A stretch of 64,000 nucleotides of DNA, from assembly GCA_025594325.1 (NCBI GenBank), contig JANHCV010000002.1:2170001-2234000 (forward strand), given 5' to 3'. Made by a program: the position numbers and the translations under genes. Numbering within the stretch: position 1 is the first letter of the stretch; each line of letters opens with the position of its first letter. This document shows, piece after piece, positions 44,553 to 55,999 of the stretch. Below the pieces are notes generated by a model that ran no database searches, was not told the origin of the DNA, and saw nothing but the letters and a program-made list of their open reading frames with translations. The DNA comes from Blastocladiella emersonii ATCC 22665. Lineage: Eukaryota; Blastocladiomycota; Blastocladiomycetes; Blastocladiales; Blastocladiaceae.

Positions 44553-47500
44553 TCAAAGGCGTCTGCGGACTCGTACTTGACGAAATGGCGTGAGCGCTGA
44601 CCAGTGCGGAAACTGTGCTTCAATCACTGTATATCTGTGCGTGCAGACAACAATGGGAATGCGGATCGTCAGCTTGAGCTCGGTGCCGCCGTTCGCGTTG
44701 ATCTGCGTCATACTCTGCTCAACCGTTCCGCCCATGCGCGCGACCATCTGCGCCAGCGCCGCGTACGTCAGCGCCACGTTACCAAACCGTGAGCCGCGCG
44801 AGCCGAGCGACTGATCGAGGTCGCGGTCATGTCCTACACGGGCGGCGGCGAGGGCGGCGAGGGCGGGGACGGCGGGGCCGCCGCCATGGGACGCGGAGCG
44901 AACGTCGATGCAGCCCAGCGCAACGCGGCTGATCGTGAGCGACATGCCGATCTCGAGACGGGCCGTGCTGGCTGGGCCCATGAGATCTCCGTTGGACGTT
45001 GCCGTCACGAGAATGAGCCCGCGCGCGAGCGGTAGCGAGGCGCCGATCCCGACGGCAACCGCTTTCGCGAGGACTGCGCGAAGACCGATGCCCGCGTCCG
45101 ACGTGACAAACAGCGCCGCGGCCATGGACAGCGACGGCGACATGTCACGCAGCTGCACGTCGACAAGGATCGCGAGCTCCTTGGCCGTGAGAATCTGCTG
45201 CCGCTCCTCGAGGGAGCCGTCAATGATGCGGCGCAGAGCGAGATCAAGTGGCGGATGCACGGCACTCGGTGCGGCAACAACAGATGGCGCGTCGGAAGCA
45301 GTCGGAATGGCGATGCCTGCGAGCCCGGCCACGTCGTCAAGCATGGCCTTCTATCTCGCGCCGCCTCGCCCGCGTCCGCCAGCTCGCCGGCGGCGTACCC
45401 TTGCGCAGAAAGAATTGCGTGCAAGTCGGCGAGATCCGTGACCGTTTCCAACGCGAGGTCGCCGACGCTGCTGAGAACAAACTCGAGCAGGCGGTCCCGT
45501 GCTCGCGCTGCGTCCGTGGCACGGCGCTCGAGGGCGGTGGCCACGCGGACGCGTTCAAGCTGATCCGAAATGTCGTGGAACAGCACGATCTGGGCAACCT
45601 CGTCCGTCATCGTGTGCTGCGACGCGGCGCCGCGAGCGGCGGAACCATCCGCCGTGAGCACGGGCGAGACCATCCATGGCCGCGCTGTATCCCGTTGCTG
45701 GTCGTCAAAGACCTCGGTCGCATCGACGATGCTGACTGAAAGTCGCACGGGAAGAGTCGAGCCGTCGCTGCATCGCACCGTACCCTCGTGCGTACCCGGT
45801 TCAAATGGAAGCGGTCGCGGAGGCGACGGCGTGCTGTGCGACGACGGCGAGGAAGAGGATGTCGCGGACGCAGTGTACGAGCGAGTCGGCGATGTCGACG
45901 TCGATGAAGAGAAGGAAGCAGTGGCGGGGGAAGGAGACGCTCGAGCCGGTCGAGATTGCGATTCATCAACGTTGACGGCAAGAAGCGCCGAGACGTGCAT
46001 CTGACCCAACTCGGCCATCGAGTAGCCCGTGATCTGCATCGTCGCGTCATTAACGCCCATGATGCAGCCGCCCGAGTCGAGCAGAACCATGGCGTCGGGA
46101 ATCGCCTGCGAATACTCCTGCAGCGTGCCGAGCAGCCGCTCCTGAGCGCGGAGCTGGTGCAGCGTCTGCTGCAAGGCGATGACGCGCTGCAGTCCGCGTC
46201 GAGCGAGCTCGGACATGAGGAGAAACGACGCGAGCACAACGCCGAAGAGGACCCACGGCCACATGGTGCGGAACCGCGCGCGGTACGACCAGGACGGCGT
46301 GCACTCGGTGGTCCACGGCGCCTCGCTCCCAGCATGGAAAGGAAGCACGTAGCGGTCGCGCGCGACGAGATCAGCGGGATCGGTCGGACCATAAACGAAG
46401 ATTTGCTGATTCGGCGGATAGACGACGCGAAGGGCGGCTTCCGTCCTGGTCGGCACGCCGCGCGTGTGGTCAAGTGTCTCGGTAAAGAGATCGTTGAGCA
46501 ACATCGAAATCGTGGCGAACCACTGCGTGAACGGCGTCAGCGCTGTCGCCGTGGGTCGCCGGCGGGTCGGCAGAAACGCGATCCGACCTGGTCCACGTCG
46601 ACGAGCTGCACGGGCGGCGAGATGGCCCACGCCCTCGTGCGGTTCGACTCGAGGATGGCCTTGCGGCGAGGCGGTGACGACATGAGGTTCATGCCAAGGA
46701 TGTGCAAAGCAAACCGCTGTTCCGGATATCTAGATTGAGAGGGTCGGCGAGGAATGGGTGAGTTTGGGACTCCGGAACTTGACGCGGTCGAGGCATACGA
46801 ACATGATGGGGACAGCAAGCGCGTAAGGGTCGCCGGCGACGATCGAAGAGTCGTTGTTCCAGAATCGCTTGCCGTAAAGCGACTCGAAGAGCGGCACCAG
46901 GCTCGGCGTGATGACGGGCGCGACTGCGATGCTGTACGCGATGCCAGGGCTGAACGAAGACCGTCGAACGAATCGAATGAACGTGTCTACTCAAGTGAGG
47001 CCCATGATTCGGTGAGATGCGAGGCGGTTATGGAAACGCATCGAATAAACGCACCGTTTGTGATCTCGGGACTCGAGTACGCGAAGGCGGCGACGTGCTC
47101 AACAAACTGCCGGAGCCGGACCTGCAGCACCGACTCAAGGGACCTGACGCTGAGCTGGCATTGCGTGTGGAAGTCCCGCTCGAAAGTCCGCTTCTCGACG
47201 CCGCTGAACCACAGCAACAGGCCAGGCGCAGCACCTACAAGCATTCAGCAAGGGTCACCACGCGACAGAGTACAGCGAACCTGCGCGAGCGTACCGACAC
47301 CAATCAAAGCGATTACGCAGAAGACGAAGGACGGCAACCACTTCGACGAACGAACATTGAGCCGACCGAGAAGCTTGGACGCCCAGGAACAGCCATCGCC
47401 ATGCGAATCGGCGCTCGCGGCGCGCATTCGGAACGGCGGCGACCGCTGCCACGACGCGCGCGTGTTCTCGTTCGCGCTGTGGAACATGAAAGGCTCGCTG

Positions 47501-47844
47501 GTGCTCCGTAGCAGCGACGTGTCGGAAGCAATCAACCACGGCTGCGCGCCGCTCTCGCCGCCGCCGTCCATGACTGGCACGCGCAGCTGCGAAGCTCGCG
47601 GCGCGGCGGCACTGGGGGCCGAGTGCGGCACGGATGCGGGTTCGCCACTCTGCTCTCGACCCAGACTGCGTATGAATCGCGAGAGCCGAGGCGCGTGCTG
47701 CGGGAACGGGTTGGCCGACGGCGGGGTCGGCGAAGCGAGGCCGTTGCCCAGCGGCGCGTCGCCCGCAGTCACCGCCGTCGGCGCATCGCCGCCAATCGGG
47801 TCATAGAGGCGCCGCCGCATGCCGCTGCCGTAAGTGTTATCCAT
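44553..47844 (-). pseudogene. Frameshifted paralogue of the CHASE/PAS pseudo-histidine-kinase sensor
   Basis: Exons 1-3 are clean: 47844-47295, 47234-47055 and from 46986 to about 46770, with a membrane segment (FVFCVIALIGVG) and an extracellular block (GVEKRTFERDFHTQCQ). An exon from about 46728 (LHILGMNLMSSPP) continues into FTQWFATISMLLNDLF only after a one-base shift near 46580-46592. The second membrane segment (WPWVLFGVVLASFLLMSEL) and PAS domain (AIPDAMVLLDSGG, ITGYSMAELG) are intact. A second one-base shift near 45340-45358 is needed to reach the C-terminal ATPase-like part (SLGSRGSRFGNVALTYAAL). The intact paralogue at 48076-50942 sets the expected frame at both places. Two shifts suggest a pseudogene, though assembly errors would look the same. 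Confidence 0.65.
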
Positions 47845-48075
47845 TCGTTTGCGTTGCTTCGTGCTGAATGCAAGGATGTGGCGGGCAAGGCGAAGCCGAG
47901 CGCATCGGCGGCCCACAGGGCGTCCCCACACGTCACATGGCACCAGATTGGGTGGCGCGACGCGTCCGCCGCTAGCGCGCGCGTCGCTCACCCCAGCCAG
48001 CACGCACGCCGGGATCTCATGCCAGCAGTCAATGAGATTTGAATGAGTATATGCATTCGGTCAACTACTACGCCC

Positions 48076-50942
48076 TCAGGTCAGCGGCACCGCGACCTCG
48101 ATCTCAAACCACTCGCGCTCAGCGCACTCCTCCTCGGCGCTCACCGAGGACTGCGGCGTCACCTCGACGTGCCCGCCTGCGCGATGCGTCATCTTGACCA
48201 GCGCCGCGAACGTGAGGCTCACGTTCCCGAACCCGGACCCGCGCGAGCCAAGCGAGAGGTCGAGTCCGATGCCTGGATCCGAAATGTCGCGATTGAGCTT
48301 TTGAAGCGCGGCTGCCGGTGAAGTTGTGCGACTGAGGCGAGCAGAGAGCGTCAGATCGGTACCGCTTGTCGCGGACGATGGGGAGGAAAACGCTGCCGAG
48401 ATACGGCACCGCGCCCGCGGCTCGGCGAGCTTGATCGCGACCTCGACGGTCTTGGCCACGATGGCGGCGAGCGCGGGAGCCACCGCCGCGGGCACAGGTG
48501 CAGCTGCGACTTGGGCGAGATCGACCGCGAGGTCCAGCGCCTTGCTGTTGATCTTGCACTGCCGAAACTCGAACGCGCCCTTGATGACGCGGCCCAGGAA
48601 CTCGGCTAGCGTCACGTTCTCGCGCCCGACCACCGTGCTCATCACCTCGCACAGCATCCCGATACCAGAGTACCCCGAAATGTCCTTGAGCATATCGACA
48701 ATGTGCCGCGCGGCCTCGCACGCGTCGTCGAGCTCGCCGTGTACCGCGTCCGTGGCGTTCGCTGACGCGAGATCCGCAATCATGTCCTGCGCGTCCTCGA
48801 ACACATTGCCGATGACGAACTGGAGCAGGTGGCGACGCGCTCGGGCCGCGTCCATGGCCTCGCGCTTGAGGCTCGCCGCCTTGCGCATGTGTTCGACGCG
48901 TTGCGAAATGTCATGGAACAGGATCACCTGGGCGAGGCGGCGCCGCAGCGGGAGCTCGGGCTGGGCCGCGCCGGGCGGCGGCGAGGTGGCCGTCGTCGTG
49001 GTCCACTGCGTACCGTCCTCGACGGCGCTGACCGAAAGCTGAATCGCGAGCGTGGACCCGTCGCGGCGCAGGACGAGACTGTCGTGCGTACCTGGTTCGA
49101 GAGCGGGCGGACGCCGCGACAGGGTTGTTGTAGACGAGCACGAGGATGACGGCGCCGTCGCAGTTGACGACTGATGCGAGTTCCGGCTGCGCAGGGCGGA
49201 GCTGGCGCTCGTCGAGGCCGCGCACCCAGCACCACCTTCGTCGGCTGCCGCCGATGCGGCTGCTGTTGGACCAGTTGGCGCAGCGGGATCAATGGACTGC
49301 ACGCTGAGCACCGTCGAGACGTGCGCGTGGTCGAGTTCGGACATGTCGTAGTCGGTCATCTCGAGGGCCGCGTCGTTGGCGCCCATGATGAGCTCGTCGC
49401 TGTCGAGCAGGAACATACCGTCAGGAATTGCCTGCGTGATGGCCTTCGAGTAGTTGCGCAGCGCGTCGAGCAGCTGTTCCTGGGCGCGCACGCGGCGGAG
49501 CGTCTGTTGCGACACGACCACGCGCTTGAGCCCGCGTCGTACGAGCTCGGCGGCGAGAAGGAAGACCGCGGTCACCGTAGAGAACAGGACCCATGGCCAC
49601 ACGGTGCCGTAGTGGCGGCGGTACTCCTTGGTCGGGATGCACTCGACGCGCCACGGATCGAGGCCCTTGACGACGAACGGCAGCACGTACGTCTCGTGCG
49701 TTGCGAGCGACTCGGGCGTGAGCGTCGCATTGCCGGCGCCAGCGCCAGTGCTGGCCGGGTCGTAGATGAAGACGGGCTCCGGGTAGCCCGGGTAGTGCAT
49801 ACGCAGGGCAAACGCGCTGCGATTGAGCTCGTCGTTGGCGCGGAAGGCGCTCAGCAGCGCGTTGCTGAACAGGTCGTGTAAGTTGAGGCCGACCGAGACA
49901 AACCATCGCGTGAACGGCGTCGCGGGCGTCGGGTCGCGCGGAGCCACGTTCATGAAGAGGATGACGCCGAGCTTGTTGTTGTCGAGGAGGATCACGGGCG
50001 TAGTCGCGGCCCACCGGTTGAGGCGCATTGTGCCGAGGACCGGCTTGCGGCGGAGCGCGTCGGTCAGGAAGCTCCAGCCGACGGCACGACTCTGGCCGCC
50101 GTCGCTTGGCCACCTACAACGATGTTCGCGTCAGCCCATGACCGCGCTGTCAGGTCGTGGTATTATCACGCACACAAACACCCCAATGCACTTGATCGGG
50201 TCATGTTCGGCGAGATTGCCCGGGTTCGACCATATCGTGAAGTTGTAGAAGCGCTCGAGGTCGCTGGCCTGGGACTTGTCGATGACGACGCCCAGCATCA
50301 TGCGAAAGAAGAGCTTACGGTCGAACGAGGAGCGAATTCCGTACTGGCCGAGACGCTCTACGTTGAGCGCGTGTGTCAGCAAATAGATGAAAACCTCGGA
50401 CAGCAATCGCGGATGCGTACCCTCCGACAGGTCGCTTGTGGCGTGTGCAAACGCAGCGAGATTCTGCACGTACTGTACCGAGCGCACGGCGAAAACGGTC
50501 TCGAGCGAGCGGACGCTGACCTGGCACGTGTGGGTGAAGTCGCGCAGGAAGGTTCGCCGCTCAATGGAGCGAAACCACAGACTGAGGCCAAGAGCAGCCG
50601 CTTCATACAGCGCGGGACACGAGGTCAGCGTGGAGTGCGCGCTGCGGACGAGCGTCCGGCAACTGTACCGAGGCCGATCAGCAGCACGAGGGACATCCCG
50701 ACAGCGGGTAGCGTGTGCGGCGACCTTGCGGTGCGGCGGGCGAGGCGACCGAGCACAGCGATCGCGCGGCCGCGGTACCGCCGCCAGTTGACGACGCTCA
50801 AGGAGACGGTGCCGTGGAGCGACGACCGATCGGCGTCCGTAGTCGCGTCGCCCTGTGCCTCCGACGGCGCGAGCGTCCACAGGTCGAGGCCGTGGAACTG
50901 TGTGCGGCCATCCTCAGCAGTTCTGCGACTTGTTTGCTCCAT
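48076..50942 (-). CDS. Membrane sensor with CHASE-like ectodomain, PAS domain and degenerate histidine-kinase module
   Basis: Three exons, 50942-50669, 50600-50192 and 50113-48076, give 906 residues in phase. A short cytosolic N-terminus (GLDLWTLAP) leads to membrane segment 1 (GMSLVLLIGLG, about residue 80-91). An extracellular region of about 300 residues follows (SIERRTFLRDFTHTCQ, VRSLETVF), CHASE-like in length and layout. Membrane segment 2 is at about 395-415 (VWPWVLFSTVTAVFLLAAEL). A PAS domain starts near 455 (AIPDGMFLLDSDELIMGAND). The rest aligns by eye with a DHp/ATPase module: a helix LLQFVIGNVFEDAQDMIADL where the H-box should be, without the His, an N-box-like stretch without its Asn, and near 849 a G2-box-like SLGSRGSGFGNVSLTF. 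It probably binds a partner or ligand rather than phosphorylating. No receiver domain is present. Confidence 0.75.
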
Positions 50943-51183
50943 GTTATCGAACGGGGAGCGGGAGTAGGGACGTGCTAAAGCGGGCACGCCAGATAGGCAG
51001 TGGGCGCTGCAACCGATCCTCCGGCGCTGCCCCGCACGGGCGCGCGCGTGTTCGAAAACGGGTGCACGCGCGCCCGTCTTCGATGCCAAGGCCGCGACCG
51101 CGTTCCGGAACGTGTCGCGCCACCCTTTTTCTCCCCTCCGCCCGCCATACTCAACCCAGCAATGAAGCTGCACCTCCGCTACT
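50943..51183. promoter_or_regulatory. Upstream region of the intact sensor gene
   Basis: This 241-bp stretch lies between the sensor start codon and the 3' end of the Helitron helicase remnant. No motif was recognised. Confidence 0.3.
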
Positions 51184-52130
51184 CTATGCATCGGTCCACT
51201 CATCGTCAGTTCGAGTTCTGCTGACCGCTGGCCGCTCCTTGCGCTTGGACGCGCGCTTCTTCTTCTGCTGCTGAGGCTCGCCGTCGACCTGCATCAACTC
51301 TCCATCATGTGCTGCATCCACCTCGGGTTCGGGTGCGCGTTCGACCGGCTGCTCAGATGGAACCGTGAGCGAGCGGGCCATGACGGGCTCGAACTGGAAA
51401 AAGTCGCCAAACGCGAGGACGTGCAGGCCGCCAAACGGACGATGGTCGCGGCTCGGGTATAGCGCGTCGAAGCGCAAGTGCATTGCGGCGAACAGCTCGG
51501 CGCCGACCATGGAGATCTCGTCGATAAGGACAAACTTGACGGAGCGGAACGAGCCCTCGAGCTCGGCCTTGGCTTTGTCGCTCATCGGCTTGGTCGCCGA
51601 GACGACGGTGCCGATACCGCACATGGCGTGGATCGTAGAGCCGCCAATGAGCGCCACGGCTACGCCGGTCGGGGCGCAGATCTTGAGCCACGAGCTGCTG
51701 CCCTTGGCGACGAACATGTCGCGGATCGAGTTGATGACGCGACTCTTGCCCGTGCCCGCCTCGCCGTGGACGAGCATGAGGAGCTGCTCGACGTCAGCGT
51801 CGCCGCGCTTGATGGCATCGAGCGTCGACTCGACGTGCTCAACGAAGCGGCGCTGCTCGATGTTGAGCCCTTGAAGGTACGGAGCGAGCTGCTCCTGCTC
51901 CACGAGCTGCACCTGGAAGGCTGGCGGTGCGACACCGCCGTCTGCTTGAACGAGTCGAGCGCGAGGGGGCTCCGCCGAGCGTTCTGCGGCAAACTGACGG
52001 GCATCCTCGTCAGCCTTCCTGGCCAGGTCGGTGTAGTTGACGAGTTGCGCGAACCACGCCGGATCCGAGTCGACCTTGAGTAGCTGCTGGCGAAGCTCGA
52101 GTGGAGGAGCAGTGCGTTTGAGTTTGAGAG
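51184..52130 (-). pseudogene. PIF1-type helicase fragment of the Helitron
   Basis: An open minus-strand frame from about 52130 to the stop at 51184. It carries Walker A (VHGEAGTGKSRVINSI), the motif ICAPTGVAVALIGG, Walker B (VLIDEISMVG) and the motif III-like FGDFFQFEPV. It then drifts into a Lys-rich tail and stops, so the C-terminal helicase motifs IV-VI are missing. Loss of those motifs predicts no helicase activity. Confidence 0.75.
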
Positions 52131-53440
52131 CAGTCCGTAGTGTACTACTGAGATGAGGCGCATGGCCGCGTGCTGGTCGTTCTGGGAGATGAGCGACGGG
52201 ATCTCCTGCAGGAACGCGTCGTTGCCGTGAGCTTCCTGCGCGATGCCGACGGGCATGATCTAACCGTCAGCCCCGTCGTCGTTGCCCATGCCAGTACCGC
52301 CGGCACGTGGAAGGCCGACCTGCTCAGGCGTCGCGCTGTTGTCAGCCTCAGAATCGGCGATCAGCTTGCCGGGCGACGTGTTCACTTAGTCGCGGAAGTT
52401 GTTGATCCACCGGAGCCGATCGCTGCCCTGCTCGAGCGTGTATTTGAAGAGATCGAGCGCCTGCGACTACGTCTCGCCGCGAGCTGCGACCACCTCGGTG
52501 ATGACGCGGAACGGCTTGAACAGGATCATGGAGATCATGGCGCGCGACTTGGTGCTGTCAAAGTCGGACGACTGGCCGACCTTCTTGTTGAACAGCGGCA
52601 CGGGAACGACCTTGGCCGCGCGCATCGCCCTAATGAGCTTGCCGACTGCAGCACGCGTGTCGCGGAACTTGTACCGCGGCTCGGCGTGGCGACCGCGCTT
52701 GGCGCGCGGCGCGTTGCCGTTGCCGGCATCGTTGTCAGGCACGGACTGCTTCAAGCGGTTCGTCGCGGACTTGATGGGCTCCATGCGACAGCACCGGACA
52801 AAGTCGTAGAGCGAGAGCGACTCGAGCTCGCTGGGTTGGTACATGTAGTGGTCGGCGATCGTGATCTTGTTGGTGACCGGGCGCTTTGAAAACGTGATGT
52901 GCTCGTCGTTGTTCTCGTCGTCCTCCTGCTCGAGCTCGCGCTCATCGTCGACTGCCGCGGCGCCGTTCTCGCCGACGCGCTGCGCGTCAGTCTTGTTGCT
53001 CGGTGCGTCCGAGCCCGCCGCGTTCGTAACCATACGCAGAGGAACTGATAGAGTGAGACGTGGGCGGAGCTGTACGTCGTGTAGACCCACGTCTCCTCGC
53101 CCTTGCGGATCAGGTCGAGCGCGATGTACTGGCCGCTGATCTCACGAGACGTTTTTGAGCAATGGACGAGGCCGGGCAGAATGGAGCCGACCAAGAGCGG
53201 GAGCGGCACCGCCGAGTTGAGCTCGCACTCACGCAGCTTCTTAGCGTGCTCGAGCAGGGCGTACGTGTTGTACGAGGATGGCGGCACCTTAAGAGGACGA
53301 CGGCACCTTGGCGACGTATTTGGTGATGTAGTAGGTCGGGTGGCGCGAGTTGATCAAGTGGTGCATCAGGCGCGCGGAGAACGGGAACTCAGGATTCCTT
53401 CAGAACTCCATGAAACGCAGAGAGGATGGACACGGGAACG
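51184..53440 (-). mobile_element. Helitron remains: Rep fragment followed by truncated PIF1-type helicase
   Basis: Read on the minus strand, the region starts with SARLMHHLINSRH and the rolling-circle Rep motif YYITKYVAK (about 53330-53300), with an in-frame stop just before it and another just after. A middle part (LSLYDFVRCCRMEP, about 52800) belongs to Helitron-type polyproteins as far as I can judge. It ends in a PIF1 helicase fragment. Frames change several times with no convincing introns, so the element is decayed. Neither a 5' TC nor a 3' hairpin plus CTRR end was located, so the borders are those of the coding remains only. Confidence 0.65.
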
Positions 53441-53873
53441 TCTCAAGAGAAGAAAGTATCAGTGTATAAACAGTCAAAAAATGAATTTGTGATCGTGATG
53501 AACACGGGCTTGAGGAAGATGGCGAAGGACAGAAGTGAACCAATTCGGTCGAAACTCCGCAGGATGATGCTTTCTATGGTGCCAAACTTTTTGCATGGAG
53601 TGACCGAGTAAATTTTATCGGAGTATTTCAAATCCATGATGGAGAAAATTGAGGAAAAGATTATTCGATTGCGAGGAAGTCGCGTGGCGCGACGCGTCGC
53701 GGTGCATCACGCAAGAAACAGCACGATCTTGAGCTCATCGATAGCCCAGCTTGACGCGGAATTCAGCTCAACAGAAACTCAGCCTACTGCTGAGAAATAG
53801 TATCACATTTTCGGTTGAGCAATCTTCGACAGTTGGGCGATGTGTTCGCCGTAAGCATTTACTTGCGCTAAAA
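53441..53873. other. AT-rich segment between the Helitron and the inverted-repeat unit
   Basis: The base composition drops sharply here compared with the GC-rich surroundings: runs such as cagtcaaaaaatgaa and gtaaattttatcgg. A minus-strand frame of 64 codons crosses it but shows no motif. It probably belongs to a foreign or decayed mobile insert. Confidence 0.45.
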
Positions 53874-53892
53874 CAATCGAGGGCTAAAGCCC
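53874..53892 (+). repeat. 19-bp inverted repeat, left copy
   Basis: The sequence caatcgagggctaaagccc is the exact reverse complement of 55702-55720. Its core gagggctaaagccctc is itself nearly palindromic and can fold into a hairpin, followed by a T-run (cttttta). Confidence 0.8.
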
Positions 53893-54404
53893 TCTTTTTA
53901 GACCGCGTCGCGGCCGGACAGGGTGCCGACGCTCACGTGAGCATGTCGCCCTCTCGTCATGTGAATGTCCTCGAAACGCGTGACAGACGCGTCGTTTGTC
54001 ATGTGATCGCTGTGGCGCAACGCGTCCTGGCCGTGCACGTGATCGGCCTCGGCCCAACCCCCGGAAGCGCGTCGCTTGACGCTGTTCCGCTCGGCCATCG
54101 CGGAACGTTTAACGCTTTGCACTGACCCTCGACCAGGCCCGCGAGACTCCGAGCACATGAAAGCGCGAGAGATGCAGAAGCGCGGTAAGCCGCTAACGGA
54201 GCCCGTGCTTGGAGTGCGTGTTGGGAAAATGGAGCCCGTGTTCGGTACACATCCTTAAACGACGCGGTTCACCTGGGAGCCGCTAGCGCAGGCTCGTTGA
54301 CGTGGGCGCGAGTTCAACGGTTGCACCGAGAACGACTTGCGAGGTCCCATGAACGTGAGTTCGAGTGAGGACTGCGAGGTCGAGAGATCAGCTCTTTGAG
54401 TTGC

Positions 54405-55140
54405 GGTCCGTTACACGGACGGGTCGCTCCGTGGCTTGGGTTTGCCAGACGTTGCAGCGGGCGCAGACGTCTTCGTGAGCGGATCGCTGGAGCTCGCTGT
54501 TCGCGTGGGTGCGGGTCCGCGCAACGTGCTCGCTCGAGTGGGCCGTGCTCCGCTGGATCATCGCGGCCCGCGAGCTCCAGGTCGAGTGGGTCCGTGGCCA
54601 CGCCGTGAACTTGGAGAATGAGGAGGCCGACGCGCTCGCCAACAAGGGCTGCCGCGCATCTCCCGCTGCGAATCGCCGCCGTCGTCCGCGCGGACCTCGA
54701 TGCGCCCTTCAAGGCGCGCAGGCACGGCTGCGACTTCAACTCAGTCCCGCGACGCGCTCTCAGCCGCCTGCGCGACGCGCGACACGACCCGCTGCTCGCT
54801 CTGACCGCGTCCGCTGGCATCACATCCTCCCCCATCGATGTCCTCCCAGCCCTTGTCACTGCGCTTCGGGGCAGCACGCGCCGCATCCACCCGAGCGAGT
54901 CCCTCACCGCGAACTCGCTCCCGTGCTTCCAGCTCCGCGCGCTCGCAGGCCAGCTGCCGACCCGCGGCTGTTTGCACTAGCTCTGGCCGCACCGCTACGA
55001 GTCCCCCAACTGCGCCGAATGCCCAAAAACTGGCGGCAAGGTCGCCGACACTCACTCGTACGCGTTTGAGTGCACACTCTTCGCGCGCAATCGTCTCCGC
55101 GGCACTGGACGACGTCCGCATCGTAAGCGCCCTCGCGGCG
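54405..55140 (+). mobile_element. 5'-truncated LINE relic (RNase H and zinc-motif end)
   Basis: The RNase H start YTDGSLRG (about 54412) and the later block VEWVRGHAVNLENEEAD followed by ALANKG (about 54580-54650) lie in different frames, so at least one frameshift separates them. A CAECPK...DTHSYAFEC-type zinc motif follows near 55010-55070. The order RNase H then zinc motif matches the end of the intact LINE at 56000. This copy keeps the Asp in the final NEEAD motif. It lies within the interval bounded by the 19-bp inverted repeats. Confidence 0.6.
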
Positions 55141-55475
55141 GTCGACAAGGGCTAGATCGGGGGCGGGCTCCGCACCAGCGTCACCGGATCGCTCGCCGAG
55201 CGCCTTCTCAACCCAAAACACATGAAGCACCGTGGCCGCCATCGTGGACGCACCACTCGTCGCGTGGTTCAAACAGCTTTACTGAGACAAACTCATCGAT
55301 CCACGCCTCGCGCTCCTGCCGCGAGGGCCATCGCCTCGAGCGCCATGCAGGAGCTTGCTTGGCGCCCTCGCTGCAGCGCGATTGCTGATGCCGCGCCGGT
55401 GACACATGACGGTGCCCTGCCTCCACTCAACGCGAGCGACCAACCGCACCATCCTTTGTTGAAGCGCGCGCATCG

Positions 55476-55670
55476 CGCAAAGCTGCAACGCGCAAAGCTG
55501 CAACGCGCAAAGCTGCAACGCGCAAAGCTGCAACGCGCAAAGCTGCAACGCGCAAAGCTGCAACGCGCAAAGCTGCAACGCGCAAAGCTGCAACGCGCAA
55601 AGCTGCAACGCGCAAAGCTGCAACGCGCAAAGCTGCAACGCGCAAAGCTGCAACGCGCGAAGCTGCCACG
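55476..55670 (+). repeat. 15-bp minisatellite, 13 units
   Basis: The unit cgcaaagctgcaacg is repeated perfectly 12 times (55476-55655), followed by one copy with two changes. The lack of variation shows recent expansion. It happens to be open in several frames but is not taken as coding. Confidence 0.95.
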
Positions 55671-55701
55671 CGCGAAACGGCGCAAGCGCCCAACGTGGCG
55701 C

Positions 55702-55720
55702 GGGCTTTAGCCCTCGATTG
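55702..55720 (-). repeat. 19-bp inverted repeat, right copy
   Basis: Reads gggctttagccctcgattg on the plus strand, the exact reverse complement of 53874-53892. The distance from outer edge to outer edge is 1847 bp. Confidence 0.8.
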
Positions 55721-55864
55721 AGAACCAGACGCGAAGCGTTTAGGTGCCGCAAGTATAATTAATGTGCGCCTGGAAACCAGTGTGTTTTCTGCATCCTCAA
55801 CCACAGCTCGTGCCCTTCAAGGCGCGCAACGGAAGCGTCACATCACGTGTGTGGCGCGACGCGT

Positions 55865-55883
55865 CCATCGCGGCCAAAACTGC
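55865..55883 (+). repeat. Target-site duplication, left copy
   Basis: The 19 bases ccatcgcggccaaaactgc are identical to 63971-63989. They directly precede the LINE body. Confidence 0.92.
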
Positions 55884-55999
55884 GTCACTTGGCCGTGGGC
55901 GATCGCACCCCCTGCAACGTAATCGACCCAGAACTGCCTGCAACGGATCGTCCTCGATAGGACAATAAACCCCACCAAGTCTGCGACGCCGCCGCCAAA

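Noticed and set aside
51184-53440. Defined Helitron ends
   Set aside because: No convincing 5' TC or 3' hairpin plus CTRR could be placed, so only the coding remains are given.
53874-53900. Hairpin plus T-run as a bacterial-type terminator
   Set aside because: The genome is eukaryotic and the motif recurs in the opposite orientation at 55.7 kb, which fits a repeat better.
55222-55804. Open frames across the 15-bp minisatellite (LQRAK and CALQL type repeats)
   Set aside because: They exist only because the repeat unit is a multiple of three without stops; no gene context.
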